NCBI GenBank assembly: GCA_037893245.1
Contig: JBAIAA010000409.1
Location: 1 to 64,000 of the forward strand
Direction of reading: 5' to 3'
From: Crossaster papposus
Lineage: Eukaryota; Echinodermata; Asteroidea; Velatida; Solasteridae
Length of the DNA: 64,000 nucleotides
The translations under genes and the position numbers were made by a program. The first letter of the stretch is position 1. Each line of letters opens with the position of its first letter. Below the pieces are notes generated by a model, which made no database searches, was not told the origin of the DNA, and was given only the letters and a program-made list of their open reading frames with translations. Shown one piece after another: positions 8,738 to 18,029 of this stretch.

Positions 8738-11700
8738 GTATGTTGTTTTGGAAGGGAAGGCAGGTGCCGCCACTTAATTGATTGATTGATTGATCGTGTA
8801 CAAAGTATGGAGAGTTGAGCAGCGAGTCGCGTAACGTAAATGAATGTAGTGGCGCCACTGCCAACGTTAGCCTAGGTCAGTAGTACCAGTACCCCTACCC
8901 TAGGGCTCCCGACGCCCGTAGGGTCACCCGACGCCCGTACTAGGGTCAGGTCACCCATAGAGAGGGTTTTTACAGGTTAACCGTCGTTAAACATTAGAAA
9001 CCATGCACAAACTGCACACAATTACTCCCATACCGCTGGCGCTGCACGGTATACCTCCAAACACATTTTTATGAGTACTTTAACAACTCACCATGCCAGC
9101 ACCATGGAGCTTCTCTTCATAGCTCCATGCCAGCACCAACCATAAAACCGGTCGAATCTCGCCCAATTTCTGTAAAAAAGTTGAAAACTATCCCCGTTCC
9201 GCAAACGCGACTGTTTACAAGATGGCACTCGTTCGTAATTTCAACGGAGCTAAAGTTAGAAGTTGACATCAGTATGGGAAAGATGTAGCCCCCTAGAATA
9301 TTAGCTAGAACCGTGCCTGAGTCATACCTGTAGTACTACTACTACTACTAGTAGTGTGACCATGGAAACTGTACATACCGTACCCCCATGGTAGTGTGTG
9401 ATCAATGGGGACATGGGGGCCGTCACGGGGGCGTGGCACAGTTGTCATTAGTGTTACTGTTAGGAAATACATGTAAACAGAGAAGCGGTAGCCCTGTAAA
9501 TGGGGCGCTGATGTGGTTATCATACTGTGGTTACTTGGAGGCTTACTTCCAAAAATGTAAGGCACCGTGTCTTACATTTTTTCATGTTGATTTGCATCAT
9601 ACTCCTGCGTTTCATAGCGTTTGCTTCTTAGAATTCGCAAACGCTATTCAACATGACAATGCAATCAAAGACCAATCAGATCCCGTGATTCGAAACAAAA
9701 CCAGGAAGTATGACTAAAACTTCAAGGCTGTGAATGAAACTGCCAGTGATTAGACTCCACATGGTCATGGGTGGCCAGTATAGTATTTTGCTGGATGGCT
9801 ACAATCATTATTTACTTTCAAATAAGTAAAATATTTTTTAATAATTCGGTACTAAATTTTTGGGATAATATAGTATGCAAATGGTGTATCCTACCTTCAA
9901 CATGAATATATTTTAAATTATCAGTGAAACAATGTGTGAAAAGATTAATCAGTAATTTGTAATTGTATCAGTAATACAAAAATGGTAAGTGGTTCTCGGC
10001 TAAACAGGTTTGTGCACAAATGCTCAGGTTTGCTTGTCATCCAATGATCCACGGAAATAGGGCGTTGTGCTAGTTTTTTTTAATAGTGTCCTCTGTCGGC
10101 CTCTTTATGCAGTTGTATTTTCTGTTTTTATTTGGAATGGAGGAACGTCTGTGCTCTATTTACAAATGTTTTGCTAATTATTTCCACAGCAACCAACCCA
10201 GTTGATGTGACCAAGGTCCGCATGCAATTGGACGGTGAGTTGGCCAATCAGAGAGGTCAGCTGGGCAAAGCCTACAAGGAGCGTCACTACAAAGGCATCG
10301 TTAGGGGCGCGGTCACCATCGCAAGAGAGGAAGGAATCTTGGCTCTATATAAAGGGTATAAGTTTTCACAGTGAAGTAATGACGTGCATCGAATTGGGTT
10401 GACTATAGACCAAACCGACCCGAACCATTAAAAATATAAACTGAACAAAAACCCAAGCGATTAAACATTTTGGTTAAGGTGGACAAAGAAATTGGCAAGG
10501 CGGGACTTGAACCTTCAACCTCCGGAATACCGGACCGGCGATCTACTAACTGAGCTATCTTGCCCTATGTTGGCGGTCTTCCAAATTATCAGTATCTATG
10601 TTCGAGGGCGCTAGTCGGAAGTCATAAACACCACAATGCCATGTGGCCAGGGATCTCGCCTAATTTTACGATACAACCTGGGAAGCGACACTGGAGATTA
10701 CTCAATGAGGTTGTACCTAGTCAGTTTCACTTGTGGTTTATTTGTGTATTATAAGATAAAATGTCGTATCCTCATTGAGTGATCATCACAATGTCAGGTT
10801 GTATCTTATAATTGGGTGTGATCCCTGGCCACATGGCATTCTGGTGTTTATGACTTCTGACTAGCGCCCTCAAACAAAGATACTGACAATTTGGGAGACC
10901 GCCAAGATAGCTTAGTTCAATAGTTGGTAGAGCGCCGGTCCGGTATTCCGGAGGTTGCAGGTTCGAGTCCCTCCTGACATTTCCTTTGTCCACCTTGAAA
11001 TTTATGCAAATTTACCTAGTCAGTTTCTCTTCTGGTTTATTTGTGTATTAACAAGACCCCCCAAAAAAATAAAAAATTGTTACCCTTTTGTGCCTGAACT
11101 AGTATACTAGTATCACCGGGTTGCCAAAAAAATAAAAAAATGGGTGTAATCTGAAACTAAAAAAGTGAATACACCACGAGAATTTCCTTTTTGTAAATTA
11201 AAAAAAAAAGGTTTTCCACACCATAGCTTAACCAAGCCGACCCCAAAATCACCAATGTGAAACTGACCCGACTGAAATGATGGAAAAACTGACCCGACCT
11301 GAAACCGGCTTTGGGACGAGTCAGGTCGGTTTTCGGTTTTGGGTCAGTTTTGCACAACATTACAGTGAAGCATTATTGGTCCAATAGTATGACATTTTTG
11401 GTGTCCCGGTTACACTTAATACCCTTTATAATTTATCATGCATTTACGTGTCATGGAAATTGACTTTGTTGGTTTGGGATCGGGTTACCCATAATTATAC
11501 CAACCCTTGTTTTGCCTCATCTGCACTCCATAGCTTGACCCCTGCCCTGTTGCGCGAGGCTACATACAGCACCATACGCATCGGAGCCTATGAACCAGTC
11601 AAAGTACTGTTTGGCGCTACAGACCGCCACCACACGCCGCTGTTCAAGAAACTTGGAGCTGGCGCTACCTCTGGTATAGTACCATATTTAGTTTTTGTTC

Positions 11701-14700
11701 ACACTTAAAGGTAGGATACACCATTGGTAATTGTTTGAATTATTATGAATGGGTTGATTTTGGGGGGGGGGGGGGGGGTGTATTTTATAGTAAATATCGT
11801 TTAACTGACCTGTCTGAATTTTTACAATCATGGATGCTGAGAAAAGCAAGAAAAACGACGTTTATTTTTCAACCGACATCAGGCAATGTTTGTTATGTTG
11901 TTTGTTTTTTTCGCGATTGCCGGCGTGAATTTTTTCTTTTTAATTCGATTTTTCGGAACAATTACTAGATATCTAGCGCAATCATTTTGCTGGATAGCTT
12001 TCCAATAATTAGTAATATATTCCTTAATAATTCAGTAGTATTTTTTTCTCTCGATATTTGCAAATGGTGTATATTACCTTTAACCCTATAACCACCCTAT
12101 AATATACCCCAACTCCCTACCCTATTTTGCTTACATATATTTATATTTTGAATCATGCAAAATCCAGCAACTCCAAAGTGTTAAAACTCCATGTAACCTG
12201 AATCCTGCAAAATCCTTCAATATTTGTTACTGGTGACCACTGCCTGAATCGTGCAAAATCCTGCAGTAGGCTATAAAGCAGCCAATTAAACATGAAACAA
12301 ACAGCTGCTAGTTGCCCTATTACAACAAGGGTCTGCACACATGACCCTTGGTAACAAATAACCTAAAACCTCAAAAATTCCCATTTAGATAAATACCCAA
12401 GTAACCTCAATCCTGCAAATTCATCCAGCATTAGTTTAGGCCTTATGATCTGGATCCTGCATTATCCCCAAAGGTAGGATACACCATTTGCAGAATTATT
12501 AGGAAATATCTTACTCATCTGAAAGTAAATAATGATTCTAGGCATCCAGCAAAATTATTGCGCTAGATATCCTGTAATTATAAAAAAATATAGAATTGTA
12601 TAAAGAAAAATTCGCGATCGCCAGATGGCGATCGCGAAAAAACAAAGATAACATAAGAATAACTGCTCAACGCCGGTGGAACACAAACGCTGTTTTTCGT
12701 GCTTTTCTCGGTATCCATGATTGTAAAACTTCGGACGGGTCATTTAAACAATATTTAGTATAAAATACCACCCCCCAAATTCACCAATGATAATTCAAGC
12801 AATTACCAATGGTGTATCCTACATTTAAGTGGCAAAACCCAAAACACCCCAATCCTGCAAATTCCTCCTATGCATCAACTTCTATATTGAGTGAGACCTC
12901 AATCCTGTAATTTGCAAAGAGGATTTGGGATGGTTTGGGTTTACTAATTTGGTTGGTTATTTTTTAGATGGTTGCAAATGGTACATGTATGCTGCTCCTT
13001 TAGCCAGTTTGCGTGGGATTATTTTAACATCACCAAGCCGAGGCGCTGGATTATTTTTCAACGAAACTCGATCAAAGGCAGGTTCAGGCCGATGGTATCA
13101 GGAAGCACACCCACGCATTTCCGGCCTTGCTTGCTGCTGACAGGCATTTCCGACCATTACATTGTAGTCATGTCTGGGCATTGACACTTGCCTCAAATTT
13201 CAACAAATATTGTCTCGATGCACAACTATCGGCACAGGTGCTATCGGCAGCACGATAGCCGTGCCCACCGATCTAATCCGCGTCCGTCTCCAAGCCCAGG
13301 GTCATATGAGCATCGGTACCGGTGAGCAGCCCAGATACAGGGGGTTCGTCCACGCTTTCACTGATATCCTGACTAAGGAAGGCTTCTGGGGGTTGTACAG
13401 GGGGACTTCCCCTACCGTCCAGAGAGCCATCTTGGTGACTGCAACGCAGGTAGGGGTTGTATGGCTTCATTTGAATTAGTATTACGAGTGTTTTATATCG
13501 CGAGACCGGTTGTATAAATCTCTTGTGGTATTGTATGCATCATCTGTTTCTGTGTGTAACATTTCAATGGATAACGCAGCTGGCTTCCCAGTATACCTAC
13601 TACTATTTTGTCCACCTTGCCCTTACCTTTTTTTTTGAAATTCCTACTTTTTTATAGTCGGGAGTACTGCAACTGTACCTACGAGGCTTAGATGCAGATG
13701 GAGCGCAAATGTTGCGAGTAAAGAAAATGCCAAATGAGGCTTATAATGCGGTAGACTGAAAATTATTCCTTTTTTGTCCAGCTTTTTAGAAAATGTTTGT
13801 GGGTCTGCTTGAAAGCCTAACAAAACTCGATCCGAGGCGGGTTCAGGCCGATGGTACCGGGAAGCAGATACAAGCATTTCCGGCCTTGCTCGCTGCTGAC
13901 AGACATTTCTGGCCTTGCTCGTGACATGTTTATGCGTCATCCGTTTTGAATCTGGGGAAAACTTTGCATGTATATACGTCCTCCGACGCGAACTGGTTAA
14001 CAATGCTTATAGTGAGAAAATCTAATTTGTTGTGTTAATAATTAGTGCCCGTTTGGAACGGGCAATTTGCTAGGCCTCTGGTAGAGCTTAAATTACGTGG
14101 CGGTACAGAGCGCAGTGCTCATTCCAAATGTGCAGCAGTGTGGTGGTTTATACCACCACGTTTGCTGGACTACGCCTCTGGTATTGTAGTTCATTGAATA
14201 TCCGCTCAATGAACAAGCGCCTATGATATGCGAGCAAATTCGGTGATTAATTATGCCAACAATAAGACTGCATCTTGACCTTAAGATTCTGTCCATTTTG
14301 CAGGCGCTTTCCATCGCGATATCGCGTCTTCCGTTACCTGTTGTTATGTTACAAAAACACGACAGCCAGCAAATTGGCCAATCCGCAGCCAGCAAATTGG
14401 CCAATCAGCAGCTTTGTCCTGGCTTCTGCACCAAATGACCTCACAGTGGACTCTGATTGGCTGGCGTGCAAGGTTGCATAAATGTGCATGTCTACATCAG
14501 ACGTTGGTTCGGAGATGGCTCCGTTAACTAACATATATGATACGGATATGATACTCAGACTACTGGTATTGCTTTTTTTTCTCTTCAATATTGACACCAC
14601 ACATTCTTTGGTCCTGAGCAATACACCTGCCGAGTTTCAACTTCATACAGTGGCTGGTTCTGGAGATAATCGAATTAGGGACACACACACAATTAGGTTT

Positions 14701-16518
14701 ACCTTACATACGTACTGTGGACATTCCTTTGTCTTCGTGTAGTTAAAAAACGTTGACTAAATACTCATTTGTCTCGCTTCCCCAAAACAAATTTAACCTC
14801 CAATTTCGATTATGGGCCTCTCAGCTGTTCCTCTAAAGCTCTTTTCCAAGTCCACAAATTGTAACCTTTCTCGCATCCTGTAGACTTCAATTGTTCGGAG
14901 GTCCACAGTGCGTATGTAAGACTAACTCACGCAAGTGTGTAAACACCTTCAACCTTCAATGGACGGGGCATTGTCCGACCGTTATTCCTCTTTTGTTTGT
15001 ACTCTTTTTCGGAAGCCCTCCATAGGATTTGTACAGGATTTGGAATCGTGGACCTTCTGTCAATCGTGGACCCATTGTTTGCCCCCCAATTTTTTTTTCC
15101 GACGTCCATGATGGAAGGTGTTTACACACACATCAAGACAGACATTCCTGGATTTATAGTTGAATTCTTCTGATTTTTTTTACATGTAGGTTCCGACGTA
15201 CGACCATACTAAGCACACTATACTCAACCATGGCTGGATGGTAGAAGGTCCAGCATTGCACATAGTGTCTGCTATGACGGCAGGCTTCATGTGTGCTGTC
15301 ACAACCTCCCCAGTTGACCTCATTAAAACACGGGTCATGAACCAGCAAATCAAAGGTAAGCATTTCAAATGACATTTTTTGTGTGTCTTTTTTACAGGAT
15401 AAAGTGTAATATAAAACTCGTGGTACTTCATACCCTGCTTCGAGTGGTATATATTTCATATATTGAATGGTTATAGAGTGGTATAGCCTAGTGCTGGGCG
15501 AGTAGTGATTTTCCCCACTCGAGTACTCGTGAATAAACTACTCGCGAGTAGGGGATAATGACAGTCACACGTGTTTATCACTATGTGTTTTCATTCAAAA
15601 GCATAACGGTTATTTCTCAGCGAGCTTGGCAGCAATTTGGTTTCCTTTATTGCTCAAGTTCCAATTCAGAATGTTTTTATTCCTCCATAGAATTGAAAAT
15701 CAATAAAGATTGTTATATGGTAAAAACCCTCGTAATTGTCATAAGTTAATAATCTCACTGTTTTGCAACGTCCGTCTGTACTTGTCAACAATCAATGCTC
15801 GCTAACAATAACTACTCGCAGGTAATTATTGCAACTTGGGCTGGCATGAGTACTCGAATACATGTAGTTGAAATGCGAGTAGTTTAACGAGTAGTAAAAA
15901 CTAATCACGAGTACCGGGTAATGACATAATCGAGTTACTCGCCCAGCACTAGTATAGCCTGAATTCATATCTTGAATGGTTATAGAGTGGAATAGAATTC
16001 AAATATTGATTGCTTTAAATGTTTGCGAGTCTGATGGTAAGAATATTTTCATGAGGTGACAGGTGGAATGTTCTGTTTCGCCGAGTGGAATGGAACATTT
16101 CATCTGTCGCCGAATGCAATTATTCTTCCTATCGTGCAAACGTGAAACATTTGTTTTATACAACACTATTAAGTCATCTGATTGGTCAGAGCACGACGAT
16201 ACAATGGAAGTTCTAGCAAGGTTGAATAGAACTTTTATTTTGGTGTTGCAGCCGTGCCGTGCCGTGCACTGGGACGAATAATTCAATGCATGTGATCAAC
16301 GATTGTCATTCAATTGTACGTTGTATTTAGGCATTCCGAAAAGTGACAGGATGTACCGTAGCGGTCTGGACTGCCTTCTCAAGACCGTGAAATCGGAAGG
16401 TTGGTTGGGTTTATATAAAGGCTTCATTCCAAACTGGCTACGCATCGGTCCTCATACTATCATCAGTTTTTTCCTATTTGAACACCTCAGGAAAATGGCG
16501 GGTATTAATCCTATATGA
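8665..16518 (+). CDS. Mitochondrial carrier (SLC25), UCP/ucpB-like, complete, six coding exons
   Basis: Join 8665-8737, 10190-10355, 11534-11673, 13238-13449, 15190-15355 and 16331-16518: 945 bases, 314 residues, every junction GT-AG and in phase (1, 2, 1, 0, 1). The family exchanges anions or protons across the inner mitochondrial membrane through three ~100-residue repeats of two helices. All three signatures are visible: PVDVTK (28-33), PTDLIR (136-141) and PVDLIK (238-243), each followed by an EG...LY(K/R)G motif (EEGILALYKG, KEGFWGLYRG, SEGWLGLYKG). Length is normal for the family and there is no N-terminal presequence. REATYSTIRIGAYEPVK and the ending NWLRIGPHT...MAGINPI resemble the UCP4/UCP5/ucpB and dicarboxylate carrier branch; the substrate cannot be read from sequence. 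The start is the first ATG in frame just before helix 1. I see no breaks. Confidence 0.95.
9785..9897 (+). mobile_element. MITE-B 3' fragment in carrier intron 1
   Basis: The stretch runs from TTTTGCTGGATGG to AATGGTGTATCCTACCT and matches the right third of the family. The left end is missing. The rest of intron 1 (8738-10189) holds only short simple repeats, such as TACTACTAC near 9336, and no recognisable gene. Confidence 0.7.
10190..10355 (+). CDS. Carrier exon 2 (first signature motif)
   Basis: The acceptor TTTCCACAG ends at 10189. The exon carries TNPVDVTKVRMQLDGE and ends at EEGILALYK plus two bases before GTATAAG. Confidence 0.95.
10465..10735 (-). mobile_element. tRNA-derived SINE, first of an inverted pair
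   Basis: On the minus strand 10495-10567 reads as a tRNA-like head: box A TAGCTCAGTTAG, an anticodon-arm-like CCGG...CCGG, and box B GGTTCAAGTCC. The adjoining body (GATCCCTGGCCACATGGCAT) is repeated in the copy at 10760. The tRNA fold is incomplete and the sequence is dispersed, so I call it a SINE rather than a tRNA gene. Confidence 0.7.
10760..11035 (+). mobile_element. tRNA-derived SINE, second of the inverted pair
   Basis: The same body and tRNA-like head (10901-10979; box B GGTTCGAGTCC) lie in the opposite orientation about 25 bases from the first copy. The pair could form a long hairpin in the carrier pre-mRNA. Confidence 0.7.
11534..11673 (+). CDS. Carrier exon 3 (helix 2 to start of repeat 2)
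   Basis: The acceptor CTCCATAG ends at 11533. The exon reads LTPALLREATYSTIRIGAY and onward to LGAGATS, with donor GTATAGT at 11674. Confidence 0.95.
11709..12079 (+). mobile_element. MITE-B, full copy (TTAA target, TIR AGGTAGGATACACCA)
   Basis: A 371-bp non-coding element with ends AGGTAGGATACACCA and its inverse, flanked on both sides by TTAA (11705-11708, 12080-12083). The interior has GTCCGAAGTTTTACAATCATG-like, CAACCGGCGTCG-like and TTTTGCTGGATGCC blocks that recur in every copy. TTAA duplications with AGG ends suggest a Kolobok-type master; piggyBac is the alternative. This copy carries a poly-G tract at 11762-11778. Confidence 0.85.
12100..12950 (+). repeat. Dispersed repeat rich in AATCCTGCAAA, interrupted by MITE-B
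   Basis: The motif AATCCTGCAAA and blocks such as GGGTCTGCACACATGACCC recur inverted at 33620-34040. A MITE-B sits at 12472-12824 inside it. No coding potential. Confidence 0.55.
12472..12824 (-). mobile_element. MITE-B, minus orientation
   Basis: It begins AGGTAGGATACACCA and ends GGTGTATCCTACAT before TTAA; the left TTAA has decayed to CCCA. Internal blocks read in reverse, including GGCATCCAGCAAAATTA. Confidence 0.8.
13014..13165 (-). mobile_element. MITE-A internal fragment
   Basis: The stretch from GGGATTATTTTAACATC through GAAACTCGATC to CATTTCCGGCCTTGC matches the interior of MITE-A. Both terminal repeats are missing. Confidence 0.7.
13238..13449 (+). CDS. Carrier exon 4 (second signature motif)
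   Basis: The acceptor GGCACAG ends at 13237. The exon contains PTDLIRVRLQAQG and EGFWGLYRGTSPTVQRA, and ends on a whole codon (CAG) before GTAGGG. Confidence 0.95.
13818..13996 (-). mobile_element. MITE-A, left-truncated
   Basis: It matches the family from AAAACTCGATCCGAGG to the right end GACGCGAACTGG, followed by TTAA at 13997-14000. The left TIR is missing. Confidence 0.75.
14044..14750. repeat. Dispersed repeat, also at about 57620-58440
   Basis: GTGCCCGTTTGGAACGG, AATGTGCAGCAGTGTG and GGTCCTGAGCAATACACC recur in order, with gaps, at about 57623-57740 and 58330-58440. The interior has short direct repeats (AGCAAATTGGCCAATC twice near 14367 and 14390). No gene is recognised. Confidence 0.5.
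14935..15133. mobile_element. Small TIR element
   Basis: GTGTGTAAACACCTTC near 14935 is mirrored by GAAGGTGTTTACACACAC near 15115-15133. The interior contains CTTTTGTTTGTACTC, shared with the element at 28803, so the two may be related. Confidence 0.55.
15190..15355 (+). CDS. Carrier exon 5 (third signature motif)
   Basis: The acceptor TACATGTAG ends at 15189. The exon reads VPTYDHTKHTILNHG and onward to SPVDLIKTRVMNQQIK, with donor GTAAGC. Confidence 0.95.
15489..15951. mobile_element. hAT-like non-autonomous element with 8-bp target duplication
   Basis: A 463-bp element with TIRs TAGTGCTGGGCGAGTA and its inverse, flanked by the perfect 8-bp direct repeat GTATAGCC (15481-15488 and 15952-15959). 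An 8-bp duplication and this kind of terminus are typical of the hAT superfamily. It lies in carrier intron 5 and carries no transposase. Confidence 0.85.
16331..16518 (+). CDS. Carrier exon 6 (last helix and stop)
   Basis: The acceptor TTGTATTTAG ends at 16330. The exon contains SEGWLGLYKGFIPNWLRIGP and ends MAGINPI with TGA at 16516-16518. A variant poly(A) signal, ATTAAA, lies at 16795-16800 and could end the transcript. Confidence 0.95.
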
Positions 16519-16849
16519 TGGATAAACTGTGCAATTGATATTACAAACTACATATGTTAGTCGGGAAAATTTAATGGCAAATATAGAATTGTTCACTTGA
16601 TGATAAAAGCATGGAATTTTGCCATAGGGCCATCGCAGACTTGTCCTTTGAAGAAATATAGGTAGACTAACAAGCAATGGCAGCCATTTTGAAAATTGAT
16701 TGTTATTCTACCTGTATCTGTGATGGCCCACTAGCCAAATTCTTTCTCGTAACATAATCTAACTGTGTGCAAAACGTCATGCTTGTATCATCAAATTAAA
16801 GGCATGCACTGTTTTGGGGCCTTTTAAAGGTAATGTTTAGTTTATTTAA

Positions 16850-17083
16850 CCAGTTCGCGCCGGATGACGTATATAAACGCAACAATTTCCCCAAATTCAA
16901 AACGGATGACGAATAAACACGCCAAGTTCAAGTTCGGAATTGTATGTCAGCAGCGCGCAAGGCCGGAAATGCGTGGGTGTGCTACCCAGCACTATCGGCC
17001 TGAACACGCTTCGGATCGAGTTTCGTTAAAAATAATCCCGCCCGTCGGCTCGGCGATGTTAAAATAATCCCGGCGCGAACTGG
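16850..17083 (+). mobile_element. MITE-A, full copy (TTAA target, TIR CCAGTTCGCGCC)
   Basis: A 234-bp element with ends CCAGTTCGCGCC and GGCGCGAACTGG, flanked by TTAA at 16846-16849 and 17084-17087. The TTAA duplication and CC...GG termini suggest a piggyBac-type master. It is non-coding; reading frames across it are shadows. The right TTAA is shared with the next MITE-B. Confidence 0.88.
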
Positions 17084-17087
17084 TTAA

Positions 17088-17685
17088 AGGTAGTATACAC
17101 CATTGGTCATTGCTTGAATTATCATGAATGAGTAGATTTGGGGGGTTGTATTTTATAGTAAATATCGTTTAACCAGTTCGCGCCGGGATTATTTTAACAT
17201 CGCCGAGCCGACGGGCGGGATTATTTTTAACGAAACTCGATCCGAAGCGTGTTCAGGCCTATAGTGCTGGGTAGCACACCCACGCATTTCCGGCCTTGCG
17301 CGCTGCTGACATACATTTCCGAACTTGAACTTGGCGTATATATTCGTCATCCGTTTTGAATTTGGGGAAATTTTTGCGTTTATATTCGTCATCCGGCGCG
17401 AACTGGTTAACTGAGCTGTCCGAAGTTTTACAATTATGGATGCCGAGAAAAGCACGAAAAACAGCGGTTTTTTTTCAACCGGCGTCGAGCAGTTATTCTT
17501 ATGTTACGGACGGCGATCGCGAATTTTTCAATATAAAATTTTATTTTCCGGAATAATTACAGGATATATAATGCAATCCTTTTGCTGGATGCCTAGAAAT
17601 CAACGTTTACTTTCAAATGAGTAAGATATTTTTTAATAATTCGGTAGTAAATATTTTTGATATTTGCAAATGGTGTATCCTACCT
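17088..17685 (+). mobile_element. MITE-B split by a nested MITE-A
   Basis: It begins AGGTAGTATACACCA after TTAA and ends GGTGTATCCTACCT before TTAA (17686-17689). It is interrupted at 17174-17406 by MITE-A. The empty-site sequence ATATCGTTTAACTGAC, known from other copies, is split exactly at its TTAA. Confidence 0.88.
17174..17406 (-). mobile_element. MITE-A nested in MITE-B
   Basis: A 233-bp element, CCAGTTCGCGCC to GGCGCGAACTGG, with TTAA at 17170-17173 and 17407-17410. Comparison with unfilled MITE-B copies proves the TTAA duplication. Confidence 0.9.
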
Positions 17686-17689
17686 TTAA

Positions 17690-18020
17690 ATGTACGATAC
17701 ACTATTGGTTATTGCTTGAATTATTATGAATGGGTGGATTTTTGAATTTTGTTTTATAATAAATATCGTTTAACTGACCTGTCAGAAGTTTTACAATCAT
17801 GGATATTGAGAAAAGCAAGAAAAACAGCGTTCGTTTTCAACCGGAGTCAGGCAGTTGTTTTTATGTTGTTCTTGTTTTTTTCGCGATCGTCGTCAGGCAA
17901 TCGTGAATTTAGCTTCTACAATTCAATTTTTCAGAACAATTACAGGATATCTAGCACAATCATTTTGCTGGATGCCTACAATTATTATTTACTTTTAAAT
18001 AAGTAAGATATTTTCAAATA
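17690..18020 (+). mobile_element. MITE-B, right-truncated
   Basis: It follows the previous copy directly, sharing its TTAA. The left TIR is diverged (ATGTACGATACACTA) and the right end is lost after AAGTAAGATATTTTC. Confidence 0.75.
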
Positions 18021-18029
18021 ATTTTTTCC

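Larger units (their letters stand above)
10378..11370 (+). repeat. Dispersed repeat (ACCAAACCGACCCGAACC) split by two SINEs
   Basis: Its left end, TGCATCGAATTGGGTTGAC followed by AAACCGACCCGAACC, matches the reverse complement of 41740-41830. The inner part at 11040-11370, with ACCCGACCTGAAACCGG, matches the other side of the 41280-41830 copy. Two SINEs (10465-11035) sit between the halves. It fills most of carrier intron 2. Confidence 0.55.

Noticed and set aside
16864-17067. Similar short ORFs (MTYINA..., QQRARPEMRGC...) at 16864, 17189, 35399, 44307 and 47894
   Set aside because: All are translations of the MITE-A family; both strands are equally open and no protein is conserved beyond the DNA match.
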